A stretch of 64,000 nt of DNA from the NCBI RefSeq assembly GCF_001012825.1, contig NZ_LCZJ02000013.1, positions 1 through 64,000 on the forward strand, given 5' to 3'. Source of the stretch: Paenibacillus etheri. GTDB lineage: Bacteria > Bacillota > Bacilli > Paenibacillales > Paenibacillaceae. Below the pieces are notes generated by a model. The model made no database searches. It was not told where the DNA came from and was given only the letters and a program-made list of their open reading frames with translations. A program made the position numbers and the translations under genes. This document shows, piece after piece, positions 47,508-55,860 of this stretch (position 1 is the first letter of the stretch; every line of letters begins with the position of its first letter).

Positions 47508-47557
47508 CCCCACAAAGTACCTGATTACGCATCGAAGCAAAGCCGCACTTTGTGGGG
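47508..47557 (+). repeat. Leader hairpin before the first diguanylate cyclase gene
   Basis: CCCCACAAAGT (47508-47518) pairs perfectly with ACTTTGTGGGG (47547-47557) around a 28-base loop, 24 bases before the ATG. ATATTTT follows, so it could be an attenuator; it does not fit a c-di-GMP riboswitch. Confidence 0.55.
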
Positions 47558-47581
47558 ATATTTTCGCATAGGTGGTGACAT

Positions 47582-48748
47582 ATGAGCTCCCTGCTTGACA
47601 TTAGGACGCTAATATATCTATTTATTTTTGGCAATTTATTTATGCTGCTGTTGATAACCAATTATCGAAGTACCGCTGTTAAAGATATAGCCTCTACATT
47701 ATTCATCCGATCGAAGCAGGTACAGCTCCTCTTTTGGTGTTCGATATTAATGTGGGATTATCTTCCTCACGCACTGTCCATTCCGCTTAGCAATGCTCTG
47801 ATCCTTGGGGGATGCTGTCTGGAAATTACAGCGTTACTGCTTATGATGGGAGTACTGGGACCAAGAATAAAGCGATATTACATCATCCTTTCGGTATTGA
47901 GCACCATTAGTTTTAGTATCATCGCATTATTTTTTAATCATTCCAACTTGCGCATCGCTTGTAATTCACTTTGGTCTATACTATTTATAGTTTATCCAGC
48001 TTATCATCTAACTGTGAATAAAAGGGCTACCCCTCTTCAAAAAATATTGGGCGTATTATTTTATGTATTTGCAGCGATTATGCTGATGCGGGCACTTGTC
48101 GCATTGATTTGGGAGCCCGAGATGAATGTGTTCTCAACAAGTCTTACGCAATATTTGTATTATCTGGGGATGTATTTATTATTTATTGTGGGGGCTGCCG
48201 GTTTTATTCTACTCTCTAATGAGCATTCCTATGTCAAACTAAAAAGAATAGCCAGTTATGATGATTTGACGGGGATCCTAAACCGTGGGGCATTTCTTCA
48301 GGAAGCGGAGATAAAGCTTGAAAAGGCAGTTCGAGGGCAGGAGTACTTCTCATTTCTGCTATTGGATTTGGATCATTTTAAAGAGGTCAACGATACATAT
48401 GGTCATGATACTGGTGACAATGTTCTGGAAGAATTCGCATCAACGATTAAAGATCATCTCGGAAATGGTGATTTGTTTGGCAGACTAGGGGGCGAGGAAT
48501 TCGCAGTCATACTCTGTGGGCTAGATGAACTAAGCTGCGACCAGAAAGCTGAAGCGCTTCGCGAGGCGATAATGAATGCTCCCACTCCTAAGATCCCACA
48601 GGGATACACAGTTAGTATAGGTGTAATTACGATCATGCCAGATCAGGACATCTCGATAAATAAGTTGTACAAGCTAAGCGACAAGGCGTTATATCAGGCC
48701 AAACAAGAGGGAAGAAATAGAGTCATCAGATACCGATATATATACTGA
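47582..48748 (+). CDS. Membrane diguanylate cyclase (GGDEF), copy 1
   Basis: Predicted to make cyclic di-GMP from two GTP. The N-terminal 205 residues form about seven hydrophobic helices with short loops, an unnamed sensor-like membrane domain shared with the next gene. A GGDEF domain covers about 215-385: YDDLTGILNRGAF near 219-231, LDLDHFKEVNDTYGHDTGDNVL with the metal-binding Asp, and the active-site loop G303-G-E-E-F307. The inhibitory I-site RxxD, normally five residues before the loop, reads GNGD, so product inhibition is probably lost. GGTGG upstream supports ATG 47582. It is a tandem paralogue of the next gene, 35 bases away. Confidence 0.94.
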   Translation: MSSLLDIRTLIYLFIFGNLFMLLLITNYRSTAVKDIASTLFIRSKQVQLLFWCSILMWDYLPHALSIPLSNALILGGCCLEITALLLMMGVLGPRIKRYYIILSVLSTISFSIIALFFNHSNLRIACNSLWSILFIVYPAYHLTVNKRATPLQKILGVLFYVFAAIMLMRALVALIWEPEMNVFSTSLTQYLYYLGMYLLFIVGAAGFILLSNEHSYVKLKRIASYDDLTGILNRGAFLQEAEIKLEKAVRGQEYFSFLLLDLDHFKEVNDTYGHDTGDNVLEEFASTIKDHLGNGDLFGRLGGEEFAVILCGLDELSCDQKAEALREAIMNAPTPKIPQGYTVSIGVITIMPDQDISINKLYKLSDKALYQAKQEGRNRVIRYRYIY

Positions 48749-48783
48749 GAGTCAGGAATACTTGGGAGGTGAACTTCACTCAT

Positions 48784-49965
48784 ATGCATCTGGATCTCCA
48801 GACACTGCTGGTATGTCTCTTTTTATGGCAATCGTTCACGGTGCTGCTTATCGTGGTATATCGTTTACGTTACGCGCAGGAACAGACGTATTCATTGTTT
48901 ATCACAGCGAAATATTTACAATTAGCAGTCTTGATCCTTTTATTGCTGAAGGATTTTATAAATTCGCCACTTAGTCTACCGATCATAGTGCTTCTTGCCT
49001 TGGCTGGAGGTACGTTCGAAAGCTTGGCGCTTCTGATGCTTCTCAGAGTATTCGGAAGTAAAGTTGAGAAATATTATTTTTTATTATTCGGAGTATCAAT
49101 TATCGTTGTGGCGCTGATGTATTTGTTAAGGCAAGAGGATTCATCCGTTATAGCCGTCGCTTGCATGGCTGGAGCCTTGATTATAGCCTACCCTGCTTAT
49201 ATTTTATGCTTGAAGGTTATGGAGACTTCGCTACAAATAATAATGGGATTGCTATATATTATTGTTATCTTATCGTTGGCGGGGAGAGCTTTGGAACCGC
49301 TGTATTCCGTGTTAGAAATCAATACACAAGTGTCACAATTCCTTTATTTGATTGTTTATCTCGGGATTTATTTGTATGTATTTTTAGGAACCGCTGGGAT
49401 TATGCTGCTTTATAGAGAGGATTCCTTTGCAGAAATGGAGCGGGTTGCAACTTATGATGAGTTGACAGGTATTTTGAACCGTAGGTCGTTCGTTCTGCGT
49501 GCTCAGCCTTTAATAGCTGCTTCAGCGATGAAGAAGCTGCCTTATTCTTTTATACTGCTGGATGTGGATCACTTTAAGAGCATAAATGATACTTACGGTC
49601 ATAATATAGGAGACCAAGTACTAACTGATCTGGCGTCAAAAATAGAGCAACAGCTTGGCCATGGTGATTTGATCGGAAGATTTGGGGGAGAAGAGTTCGC
49701 AGTGCTCCTGCACAAAGCCGATGAAAAAAGCAGTGATGTTATTGCTGAAGGAATGCGCACAGCCGTTATAGGTTCAGTGATTCATGGTGTACCGCTGCAT
49801 TACACGATAAGTATAGGAGTCATCACGATAGAATCAGGCGAACGTTTTTCTTTAAATAATCTCTACAAACTTTGTGATAATGCATTGTATCAAGCTAAGA
49901 AAAAGGGTCGGAACTGTGTCGTCAGAAGCTACGAAAATATAAAAGTGTCTTCCTTTCGTCATTAG
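48784..49965 (+). CDS. Membrane diguanylate cyclase (GGDEF), copy 2
   Basis: Paralogue of the preceding gene with the same build: about seven membrane helices, then a GGDEF domain with YDELTGILNRRSF, LDVDHFKSINDTYGHNIGDQVL and G301-G-E-E-F305. The I-site position again lacks Arg (GHGD). The frame is open from GTG 48769, but that codon lies inside the GGGAGGTG ribosome binding site, and alignment with copy 1 (LDIRTL against LDLQTL) favours ATG 48784 (393 residues); the spacing of about 12 bases is long. A terminator overlaps its 3' end. The pair probably arose by tandem duplication; the hydrophobic sensor parts are more diverged than the catalytic parts. Confidence 0.93.
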   Translation: MHLDLQTLLVCLFLWQSFTVLLIVVYRLRYAQEQTYSLFITAKYLQLAVLILLLLKDFINSPLSLPIIVLLALAGGTFESLALLMLLRVFGSKVEKYYFLLFGVSIIVVALMYLLRQEDSSVIAVACMAGALIIAYPAYILCLKVMETSLQIIMGLLYIIVILSLAGRALEPLYSVLEINTQVSQFLYLIVYLGIYLYVFLGTAGIMLLYREDSFAEMERVATYDELTGILNRRSFVLRAQPLIAASAMKKLPYSFILLDVDHFKSINDTYGHNIGDQVLTDLASKIEQQLGHGDLIGRFGGEEFAVLLHKADEKSSDVIAEGMRTAVIGSVIHGVPLHYTISIGVITIESGERFSLNNLYKLCDNALYQAKKKGRNCVVRSYENIKVSSFRH

Positions 49966-49984
49966 ATGGGGAAGACACTTTTTT
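49941..49984 (+). terminator. Terminator overlapping the end of the second diguanylate cyclase gene
   Basis: AAAAGTGTCTTCC (49941-49953) pairs perfectly with GGAAGACACTTTT (49970-49982), then more Ts. The 5' arm is inside the coding sequence, which stops at 49965. Confidence 0.88.
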
Positions 49985-50278
49985 GCTTGCATAAGGAATA
50001 GTTCATAATACCTAACGAGACAAAGGTTTTTTGTATAAAAACTTCATGTTCATGTATAACTGGAAAAAGAGTTTTTTGGATTCAATTATCAAAAAAATGG
50101 CGATTTATAAAGCTTTATCGCAATGAATTTCGAATAAGGAATGAAAATGTATAATAAATTTAATATTCTCCCTATAAATCGACAAAATTTTCATATGAAA
50201 TGAGTTACTATTGAACTGCATCTAAAGTTGCAGTGATAAGCGGAGAGGATTAATACAAGAATGCAAGGAGCCAGAGTC

Positions 50279-51463
50279 ATGCGAGAAAGAATGCTGTTCC
50301 TATCAGCCCAGAATCAAAGCGCAGAGGATCTAGAAGGAGAAATGAGAACAGGGAGTATTCTCGAGATTTTGCTTGGGAAATTTGATATTGATTTGCTGAC
50401 TTATGCCAGTACGCACAAGGATATGTCTACAGATGAAGGAGCTGCACTAACGGTTCATTACATTAACGGGTGCATTACCTCATGGAGATCCATGCTGCGT
50501 CCCTTACATATATTACGGAATTTCACTAATCGGAGTCATGCGGATAAAGACATGAAGAGTACCATCATGGAACTTTGTAGATCGAATAATTACAGACATG
50601 TATTTATATCGCATAGCTTGCTGGGAAATTGCATTGATATGGTTCGTAATCTACTTCCTGAGGCCAGTGTTATTACAGATACGTATCGTTTTGAGAGCGG
50701 GCTTGCCGTTGGAAAAGAAATTGGGAAACCAAGCAGCAGTAATCCTTATTATAAACTAAATGAGGCTTTGGTTCGGCGGAATAAGCGAAGACTAATGAAT
50801 AAAACGGGTGTACTCTTAGCAACCTCGGAATGGGATGCCCTTTCATTCAAATCTTTATCCTTTGCGGATGCTCGTAAGGTCCATGTCGTTCCTCATTTCA
50901 TAAAAATGAATGAATACGACGCTTTTACCGAGCCTGTTGCAAAAGAAAATTCAATGGTTCTGCACTGGAATATGAACACCAGACAGGGAATTAAGGCTAC
51001 TCAAAGCTTCTTTAAGAAGAGCTACCCTTTGATTAAAGAACAAGTGCCTGATATCAAGTGTTACATCACCAGTCATGAGGTTCATAGGGAAGTGTTGACG
51101 CTTGTAAAAGATGATGTATCGGTCATTATCACTGGACCTTTGAAACCGTCTGCTGATTATATACGTCGTGCTAAAGCGGTTCTTGTGCCTATCCTTGAAG
51201 GCTGTGAAGTCTCCAGAAACATTCTGGAATCATGGGCACTCAAAACGCCGGTGGTTACTAGTTCTACGATATGTGAGCGATTGAATTGTGAGCATAACCG
51301 TAATATTTTGCTTGCTAACACCTCAGTTGATGTCGTTGCTAGTGTAATAACGCTATTAAAGAATCCCGAGATGGCCACTATTATCGCTGATCGGGCGCAT
51401 CGCACACTGTTGAAGGATTACGAAGTGAATTATGTGAAGAATAAGATTCTTAGTCTTGTATAA
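50279..51463 (+). CDS. Glycosyltransferase-like protein (GT-B fold)
   Basis: Resembles family 4 glycosyltransferases at the C-terminus: a donor-domain-like region with MVLHWNMNTRQGIKATQSFF near residues 226-245, SVIITGPLKPSADYIRRAKAVLVPILEGCEVSRNILESWALKTPVVTS near 277-325 (the Glu-x7-Glu-like EGCEVSRNILE stretch) and a terminal helix. The N-terminal part begins MLFLSAQNQSAEDLEGEMRT and is unusual. The frame opens at ATG 50261, but AAGGAG at 50264-50269 fits ATG 50279 (394 residues). It is not in a polysaccharide operon; its neighbours are the diguanylate cyclases and ddh. Substrate unknown. Confidence 0.75.
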   Translation: MRERMLFLSAQNQSAEDLEGEMRTGSILEILLGKFDIDLLTYASTHKDMSTDEGAALTVHYINGCITSWRSMLRPLHILRNFTNRSHADKDMKSTIMELCRSNNYRHVFISHSLLGNCIDMVRNLLPEASVITDTYRFESGLAVGKEIGKPSSSNPYYKLNEALVRRNKRRLMNKTGVLLATSEWDALSFKSLSFADARKVHVVPHFIKMNEYDAFTEPVAKENSMVLHWNMNTRQGIKATQSFFKKSYPLIKEQVPDIKCYITSHEVHREVLTLVKDDVSVIITGPLKPSADYIRRAKAVLVPILEGCEVSRNILESWALKTPVVTSSTICERLNCEHNRNILLANTSVDVVASVITLLKNPEMATIIADRAHRTLLKDYEVNYVKNKILSLV

Positions 51464-51498
51464 AAGGTACGCCCGAGAAGGCTGTGCCAGCTGTATAT

Positions 51499-51543
51499 AA
51501 AAAACCCGCGAGGACGTTTTAGGGTCCTACGCGGGTTTTTTTA
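51499..51543. terminator. Bidirectional terminator between convergent genes
   Basis: AAAAAACCCGCG (51499-51510) and CGCGGGTTTTTT (51530-51541) with an inner AGGAC/GTCCT stem. A-tract and T-tract on both sides serve the rightward glycosyltransferase gene and the leftward ddh gene. Confidence 0.93.
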
Positions 51544-51556
51544 TTCTTGTATGATT

Positions 51557-52543
51557 TTACAGCAGGTTGCGGCGCAATTCTTCCGGAGATTTCGGAGACA
51601 ACATTCCAAGTGGAATATCGAATACTGTACGCGCTCCGCTCTGTCCTTCTTGACTCATACGCTGAGCGGCTCTGGCATACGCCACGAGAACACTAGCTGT
51701 AAATTCTGGATTGCTCTCCAGCTTCAGGCCGAATTCAACAATCTGCTTCGTACCTTCCCCTGTTACACCACTGCGAATAACAAACCCGCCGTGCGGAATT
51801 CCGCTATGCTGAGCTGCCAATTCTTCTTCAGTGATGAAAGTAACCGTAGTATCATAATCTGCAAAATAGTTCGGCATATTCACGATTTCTTCGCGAATGC
51901 GTTCTTGATCTGCCCCTACCTCAGCCACTACAAAACACTCTCTGAGGTGCTTTTGGCGAGTGGTAAGTTCTGGTGTTTCGCCAGCGCGAATGGCCTCAAT
52001 CACCTCTTGTACTGGAACGGTATATTGTACACCAGCTTTAACTCCATCTACTCTGCGGATCGCATCGGAGTGGCCTTGGCTCACGCCTTTGCCCCAGAAA
52101 GTGTATTCTTTACCTTGGGGAAGAATCGCTTCAGCGAGCAGACGATTCATTGAGAATAAGCCTGGATCCCAGCCAGTAGAAATTACGCTGAGTGTTCCAC
52201 CTTGTTTAGCTGCGGCGTCAACGGTCTCGTAGAACTCGGGGATTTTGGCATGAGTATCAAAGCTGTCCACGGTATTAAACATCCGGGCAATGGCTGGCGT
52301 TTGTTCTGGCAGATCGGTAGCCGATCCTCCACATAGAATCATAACATCCACTTTACCCTTATATTGTTCGACGGCAGAGATGTGTTCGAACTTCACACCG
52401 GCTTCTCCGGCTTCCAGTTGTCCAGGTTCTCTGCGCGTAAAGATCGCAACTAGCTCGATATCTTCACTTTGGTTGATAGCCTTACGCACACCTTTTCCTA
52501 AATTTCCGTAGCCTACAATAGCTGCTTGAATTTTTTGTTTCAG
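51557..52543 (-). CDS. ddh: meso-Diaminopimelate D-dehydrogenase, probable CTG start
   Basis: NADPH enzyme that makes meso-diaminopimelate from tetrahydrodipicolinate in one step. The Rossmann motif AIVGYGNLG lies in frame upstream of the first ATG/GTG/TTG codon (GTG at 52489), so the protein must start earlier. The only start with a ribosome binding site is CTG at 52543-52541, six bases after TAGGAGGG; an in-frame TGA lies just before that site. The result is 328 residues, beginning with Leu-coded Met then KQKIQAAIVGYGNLG, matching family length. ISTGWDPGLFSMNRL, FWGKGVSQGHSDAIRRVDGV and IPHGGFVIRSG are family segments. It is the only complete leftward gene in the window. Confidence 0.93.
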   Translation of the reverse strand: MKQKIQAAIVGYGNLGKGVRKAINQSEDIELVAIFTRREPGQLEAGEAGVKFEHISAVEQYKGKVDVMILCGGSATDLPEQTPAIARMFNTVDSFDTHAKIPEFYETVDAAAKQGGTLSVISTGWDPGLFSMNRLLAEAILPQGKEYTFWGKGVSQGHSDAIRRVDGVKAGVQYTVPVQEVIEAIRAGETPELTTRQKHLRECFVVAEVGADQERIREEIVNMPNYFADYDTTVTFITEEELAAQHSGIPHGGFVIRSGVTGEGTKQIVEFGLKLESNPEFTASVLVAYARAAQRMSQEGQSGARTVFDIPLGMLSPKSPEELRRNLL

Positions 52544-52555
52544 AAGAAGCCCTCC
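52541..52555 (-). promoter_or_regulatory. Ribosome binding site that decides a CTG start for ddh
   Basis: Minus-strand TAGGAGGG-CTTCTT-CTG: a near-perfect Shine-Dalgarno sequence six bases before CTG. No ATG, GTG or TTG lies between the upstream in-frame stop and the Rossmann motif. Confidence 0.8.
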
Positions 52556-52626
52556 TAATCAGTAGTGAACTAAAGCATCATTTCTAGCTTACCTAGTATA
52601 GTGTACACTTTTAGCTCTTTTTATAT

Positions 52627-52654
52627 AGTATATAAAAGGTACATGTAATGTAAA
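52627..52654 (-). promoter_or_regulatory. Probable ddh promoter
   Basis: On the minus strand TTTACA (52654-52649), 16-base spacer, TATACT (52632-52627). The -10 box lies in a 19-base palindrome, TTTTATATA-G-TATATAAAA at 52619-52637, which could be a regulator site. Confidence 0.5.
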
Positions 52655-52759
52655 CTGAATCTGCATAATCTTTCATAATTTCAATGGCTTAAAAGTAGCA
52701 TATCTCTCTATTGTCTATCATATATTTTCTTATAGATTAGATGAGGTGAGGTGTAACTG

Positions 52760-53989
52760 TTGAATAACGGAAGAATGACATTCCGATTTGACGTGAACAA
52801 GGACGAGCCTAAACCAAAGCCTAAAGTGGTTGAGCGCTGGTCAAATGGCGGATTGGGCACAGCTGAAGAGTACGCTGAGGGACTGCGTCAAGAGGCAGGT
52901 CCAGCACAGCAAACATGGCTTTATGAGCCCGATGTTCGTTCTACACGTGAGGCACCACCGGAAGATTCCTATGACTATTACTCGGGTACTGTAGATCCAC
53001 GTCAGGAAGAATGGGACGAACAGGATAAGGATTTTAGATATACACAGCAATCGTATCTTCTGTCAGATATGGTATCGGATAACAGAGATAAATTAGAAAA
53101 TGTATCCACTGGCAATTATGAAGGCTCCTATCATACTCGGCGTCCTTCGTATTGGTGGAAGTTAGCTCTTTCTGTTACGGGAGCCATCGGCACAGGGGTG
53201 CTGCTTGGCTATGCTGCACTTTCTTTTTTTTACGGAGGGAATATGGACAGTAGCTCTGGAAACGGAATAGCAGATATGGCGGCTACTCAGTCTAGTGGAG
53301 CTAAAGATCCGGCTGGTGCAGGTACATCTGGATTGCCGGTTACAGGGACTGAAAATGCCGGGAAGAATAGTATTCCGGTTCAAGTAGCTGCACAAAGCTA
53401 TTATCTGCTGCAGTACGGAGTATTCAGTACGCCCACAGGCGCTGAAGAGGCTCGCCAGGAGCTGTTAACCGCAGGTTTGGCCGCTGGGATGGACCCTGCT
53501 GACGGCAATCGTGTGTACGCTGGAATATCATCTGATCGTGAACAAGCCAAGCTACTAAGCAGCGGTCTAAAGAATCAGGGCATAGAGCTGTATGTGAGAG
53601 AAGTAGCACTTCCTGGGGCAGAACAGCTTGTCTATACCGGTAATGCAGAGGAAGTGAAGAACTACTTCTCTGTGAGTGGACAGCTGCTCAGTGAACTTAG
53701 CAGTCAATCAGCTTCTCTACTTAGCGCTGGCCAAACAAGTACGACAGCAAATACTCCCGCTGTGGTTGATCTTCACCTGCAATGGAGTGAAGCCGTCAAA
53801 GTGCTGGAGCAAGGTGTAACTCCTGAAGCCAAAAGCATTTGCGCAGCGCTAGAGAAATCTATGAGCCAAGGGATATCAGCATGGAGTGAATATAACAAGA
53901 ACAAGGCTCAAGGCCTCCTTTGGGAAGTGCAAGAATCAATGCTGAGCTTTTTGACTAGCCAGAAACAGCTACTATCTGCAATGAATTAA
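52760..53989 (+). CDS. spoIIB: SPOR-domain membrane protein, SpoIIB-like
   Basis: Probable septal peptidoglycan-binding protein acting at engulfment. It starts at TTG 52760 after AGGTGAGGTG. Residues 1-130 are cytoplasmic, acidic and Tyr/Pro-rich; one transmembrane helix lies at about 135-157; a Gly/Ser linker follows; a SPOR domain lies at about 210-290 (YYLLQYGVFSTPTGAEEARQEL, VYAGISSDREQAKLLSSGL). The last 110 residues are helical. SpoIIB of B. subtilis has the same order of cytoplasmic part, helix and SPOR domain, and sits just before maf and radC as here. Sequence likeness outside the SPOR domain is low, so the name rests on synteny and domain order. Confidence 0.8.
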   Translation: MNNGRMTFRFDVNKDEPKPKPKVVERWSNGGLGTAEEYAEGLRQEAGPAQQTWLYEPDVRSTREAPPEDSYDYYSGTVDPRQEEWDEQDKDFRYTQQSYLLSDMVSDNRDKLENVSTGNYEGSYHTRRPSYWWKLALSVTGAIGTGVLLGYAALSFFYGGNMDSSSGNGIADMAATQSSGAKDPAGAGTSGLPVTGTENAGKNSIPVQVAAQSYYLLQYGVFSTPTGAEEARQELLTAGLAAGMDPADGNRVYAGISSDREQAKLLSSGLKNQGIELYVREVALPGAEQLVYTGNAEEVKNYFSVSGQLLSELSSQSASLLSAGQTSTTANTPAVVDLHLQWSEAVKVLEQGVTPEAKSICAALEKSMSQGISAWSEYNKNKAQGLLWEVQESMLSFLTSQKQLLSAMN

Positions 53990-54012
53990 CCGATAGATTG
54001 GTGACTCTTTAG

Positions 54013-54048
54013 ACAGCAAGCCTCCGGATGTTGGGGGCTTGCTGTTTT
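54013..54048 (+). terminator. Intrinsic terminator after the spoIIB-like gene
   Basis: ACAGCAAGCCTCC (54013-54025) pairs with GGGGGCTTGCTGT (54033-54045) with one G-U, then TTT. Confidence 0.82.
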
Positions 54049-54165
54049 GGTGCGATGGAGGAAAATATACCTAAATAACATAAACTATAATGGATACAGA
54101 GGATGGTATCACTCCGCAACTTTTAGTGCAAATGGTGGTAAACATTACCGTAGGGGATTTTACGT

Positions 54166-54194
54166 TTGTATTGATCACAATTTCACCGTATAAT
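54166..54194 (+). promoter_or_regulatory. Probable sigma-A promoter for the DUF4321-maf-radC unit
   Basis: TTGTAT (54166-54171), 17-base spacer, perfect TATAAT (54189-54194), 36 bases before the DUF4321 start. Confidence 0.7.
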
Positions 54195-54230
54195 AATTAG
54201 GGTGTCAAAAAATGGCGAGGGAAGACTGAG

Positions 54231-54476
54231 ATGAAGAAGAAAAATGTAGGAACACTGCTGTTATTTCTAATTCTAGGCTGGCTGGCTGGAGCCTGGATCG
54301 CCAAGCTACTGCAGCCGGTAAAGGCTCTTTCTTTTCTAACAACATCGACTGTGCTTAAGTGGTCTCCGCGAGCCGATTTGGACATCATAACCTATGACAT
54401 CACTATTCATTTGAAATTGTGCATGCTAAGTCTCATCGGTATTATTACAGCTGTATGGCTGTACCGAAGACTGTAA
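54231..54476 (+). CDS. Small membrane protein, DUF4321 family
   Basis: An 81-residue protein with two hydrophobic helices (about residues 7-25 and 60-78) separated by a polar loop; the GTLLLFLILGWLAGAWIAKLL start is that of DUF4321 proteins found beside maf in spore-formers. GAGGGAAGA precedes ATG 54231. It lies 34 bases before maf, probably in one operon from the promoter at 54166. Function is unknown; the constant position next to maf, radC and mreB suggests an envelope role. Confidence 0.85.
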   Translation: MKKKNVGTLLLFLILGWLAGAWIAKLLQPVKALSFLTTSTVLKWSPRADLDIITYDITIHLKLCMLSLIGIITAVWLYRRL

Positions 54477-54510
54477 CTCTCGTTACTGATCAAGAAGGGA
54501 CGTTTACAAC

Positions 54511-55107
54511 GTGGACAACTCACAACTCATTATTTTAGCCTCAGGTTCACCGCGTCGACGAGAGCTTTTGTCTTTACTGGGCTTGCCTTTTGAGGTCATT
54601 ACCAGCGAAGCTGACGAAAGCACACCACCGGACTTTACGCCGGAGCAAATCGTGCGCAGTTTGGCTTTGCGTAAAGCAGAGGCCGTAGTGGCTGCAGCAG
54701 GAGAGCGTAACGCAGTAATCGTTGGTAGTGATACGATTGTTGTGCTAGATAACACTGTGCTAGGCAAACCGGTGGATGAGCTGGACAGCAAATCGATGCT
54801 TACCAGACTTCAGGGCCGAAATCATAAGGTATACACGGGTATAGCCTGTATCGGACTTCCGCATGGAAAGACTATAGTGGAGCACCGTGTTACTTCCGTA
54901 ACGATGAGAGCAATGACTGAGGATGAAATTGTTGCTTATATAGCTACGGGAGAGCCCGCTGATAAGGCTGGCTCTTATGCGATACAAGGGCTTGGCTCCA
55001 CTTTGGTGGAACGAATTGAAGGCTGTTATTTCAATGTTGTCGGATTGCCGCTGTCGCTTCTTGGCGAAATGCTGTCCGAGTTCGGTATAACTGTATTGAA
55101 CCGGTAG
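54511..55107 (+). CDS. maf: Maf nucleoside-triphosphate pyrophosphatase (dTTP/UTP type)
   Basis: House-cleaning pyrophosphatase that hydrolyses dTTP, UTP and modified pyrimidine nucleotides; overexpression affects septation in B. subtilis. Signatures: LILASGSPRRRELLSLLG at residues 6-23, VIVGSDTIVVLD near 69-80, KPVDELDSKSML, and GEPADKAGSYAIQGLGS near 149-165. Length 198. It starts at GTG 54511 with AAGGGA about 11 bases upstream. Followed by radC as in B. subtilis. Confidence 0.95.
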   Translation: MDNSQLIILASGSPRRRELLSLLGLPFEVITSEADESTPPDFTPEQIVRSLALRKAEAVVAAAGERNAVIVGSDTIVVLDNTVLGKPVDELDSKSMLTRLQGRNHKVYTGIACIGLPHGKTIVEHRVTSVTMRAMTEDEIVAYIATGEPADKAGSYAIQGLGSTLVERIEGCYFNVVGLPLSLLGEMLSEFGITVLNR

Positions 55108-55131
55108 GAAGCTTGGGAAAGAGGGATAGGG

Positions 55132-55821
55132 ATGGAGTCGCGATCAGTTATGCTGCGGGACCTCCCCCATGAAGAACGACCAAGAGAGCGCATGATGCAT
55201 TATGGGGCGGAATCATTAAGTCAAGCGGAGTTGTTAGCCATTCTGCTGCGTACGGGAACACGCCGTGAATCGGCTATTCATATTGCACAGCAGATGCTGG
55301 GGAAAATCGGTGGCCTGCGTGGGCTAGTTGATCTTAGCATCGAAGAACTGACCGAAATCAAAGGTATCGGCCCTGCCAAGGCCGTGCAATTAAAAGCAGG
55401 CATCGAACTTGGAAGACGCCTCGCGAACTCCAGGTTTAACATGCCGGTCATTATCCGTTGTCCTGAGGACGCTGCGGAGATTCTGACCGAGCAATTGCGT
55501 TATTTGCAGAAGGAGCATTTTGTATGCCTGTTTCTGAATACGAAAAATCACGTGATTGGACAAGAAACGTTGTCTATGGGCAGTCTAAACGCTTCGATTG
55601 TTCATCCTCGCGAGGTATTCCGAGCAGCTATAAAATGTAGTAGTGCCTCTATCATATGCGCACATAATCATCCTAGTGGTGATCCAACGCCTAGTCCGGA
55701 GGATATCTCCTTGACCTCAAGACTGCTTCAGGCAGGCGAGATTGTCGGGATTGACGTGTTAGATCATCTGATTATTGGGGATAGCAGCTTTGTTAGCTTG
55801 AAAGAAAAAGGACACATGTAA
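55132..55821 (+). CDS. radC: RadC family JAMM-domain protein
   Basis: Conserved protein historically linked to DNA repair, with uncertain function. An N-terminal helix-hairpin-helix region (LSIEELTEIKGIGPAKAVQLKAG) precedes a JAMM metalloprotease-like domain with HNHPSGDPTPSPED near residues 180-193 and an upstream Glu in HFVCLFLNTKNHVIGQETL. Length 229 fits B. subtilis YsxA. ATG 55132 follows GGGATAGGG. Followed by mreB. Confidence 0.95.
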   Translation: MESRSVMLRDLPHEERPRERMMHYGAESLSQAELLAILLRTGTRRESAIHIAQQMLGKIGGLRGLVDLSIEELTEIKGIGPAKAVQLKAGIELGRRLANSRFNMPVIIRCPEDAAEILTEQLRYLQKEHFVCLFLNTKNHVIGQETLSMGSLNASIVHPREVFRAAIKCSSASIICAHNHPSGDPTPSPEDISLTSRLLQAGEIVGIDVLDHLIIGDSSFVSLKEKGHM

Positions 55822-55860
55822 TATAAATGTGAAGATTTACTTAGGAAAAGGAGAATTAGC

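Noticed and set aside
47508-47557. c-di-GMP-I riboswitch before the first GGDEF gene
   Set aside because: GAAGCAAAGCC resembles the conserved GACGCAAAGCC, but the other conserved parts are absent and the fragment lies in the loop of a simple hairpin.
51551-52153. A 200-codon plus-strand frame over ddh
   Set aside because: Antisense to the well-supported ddh gene; the translated protein has no recognisable motif.
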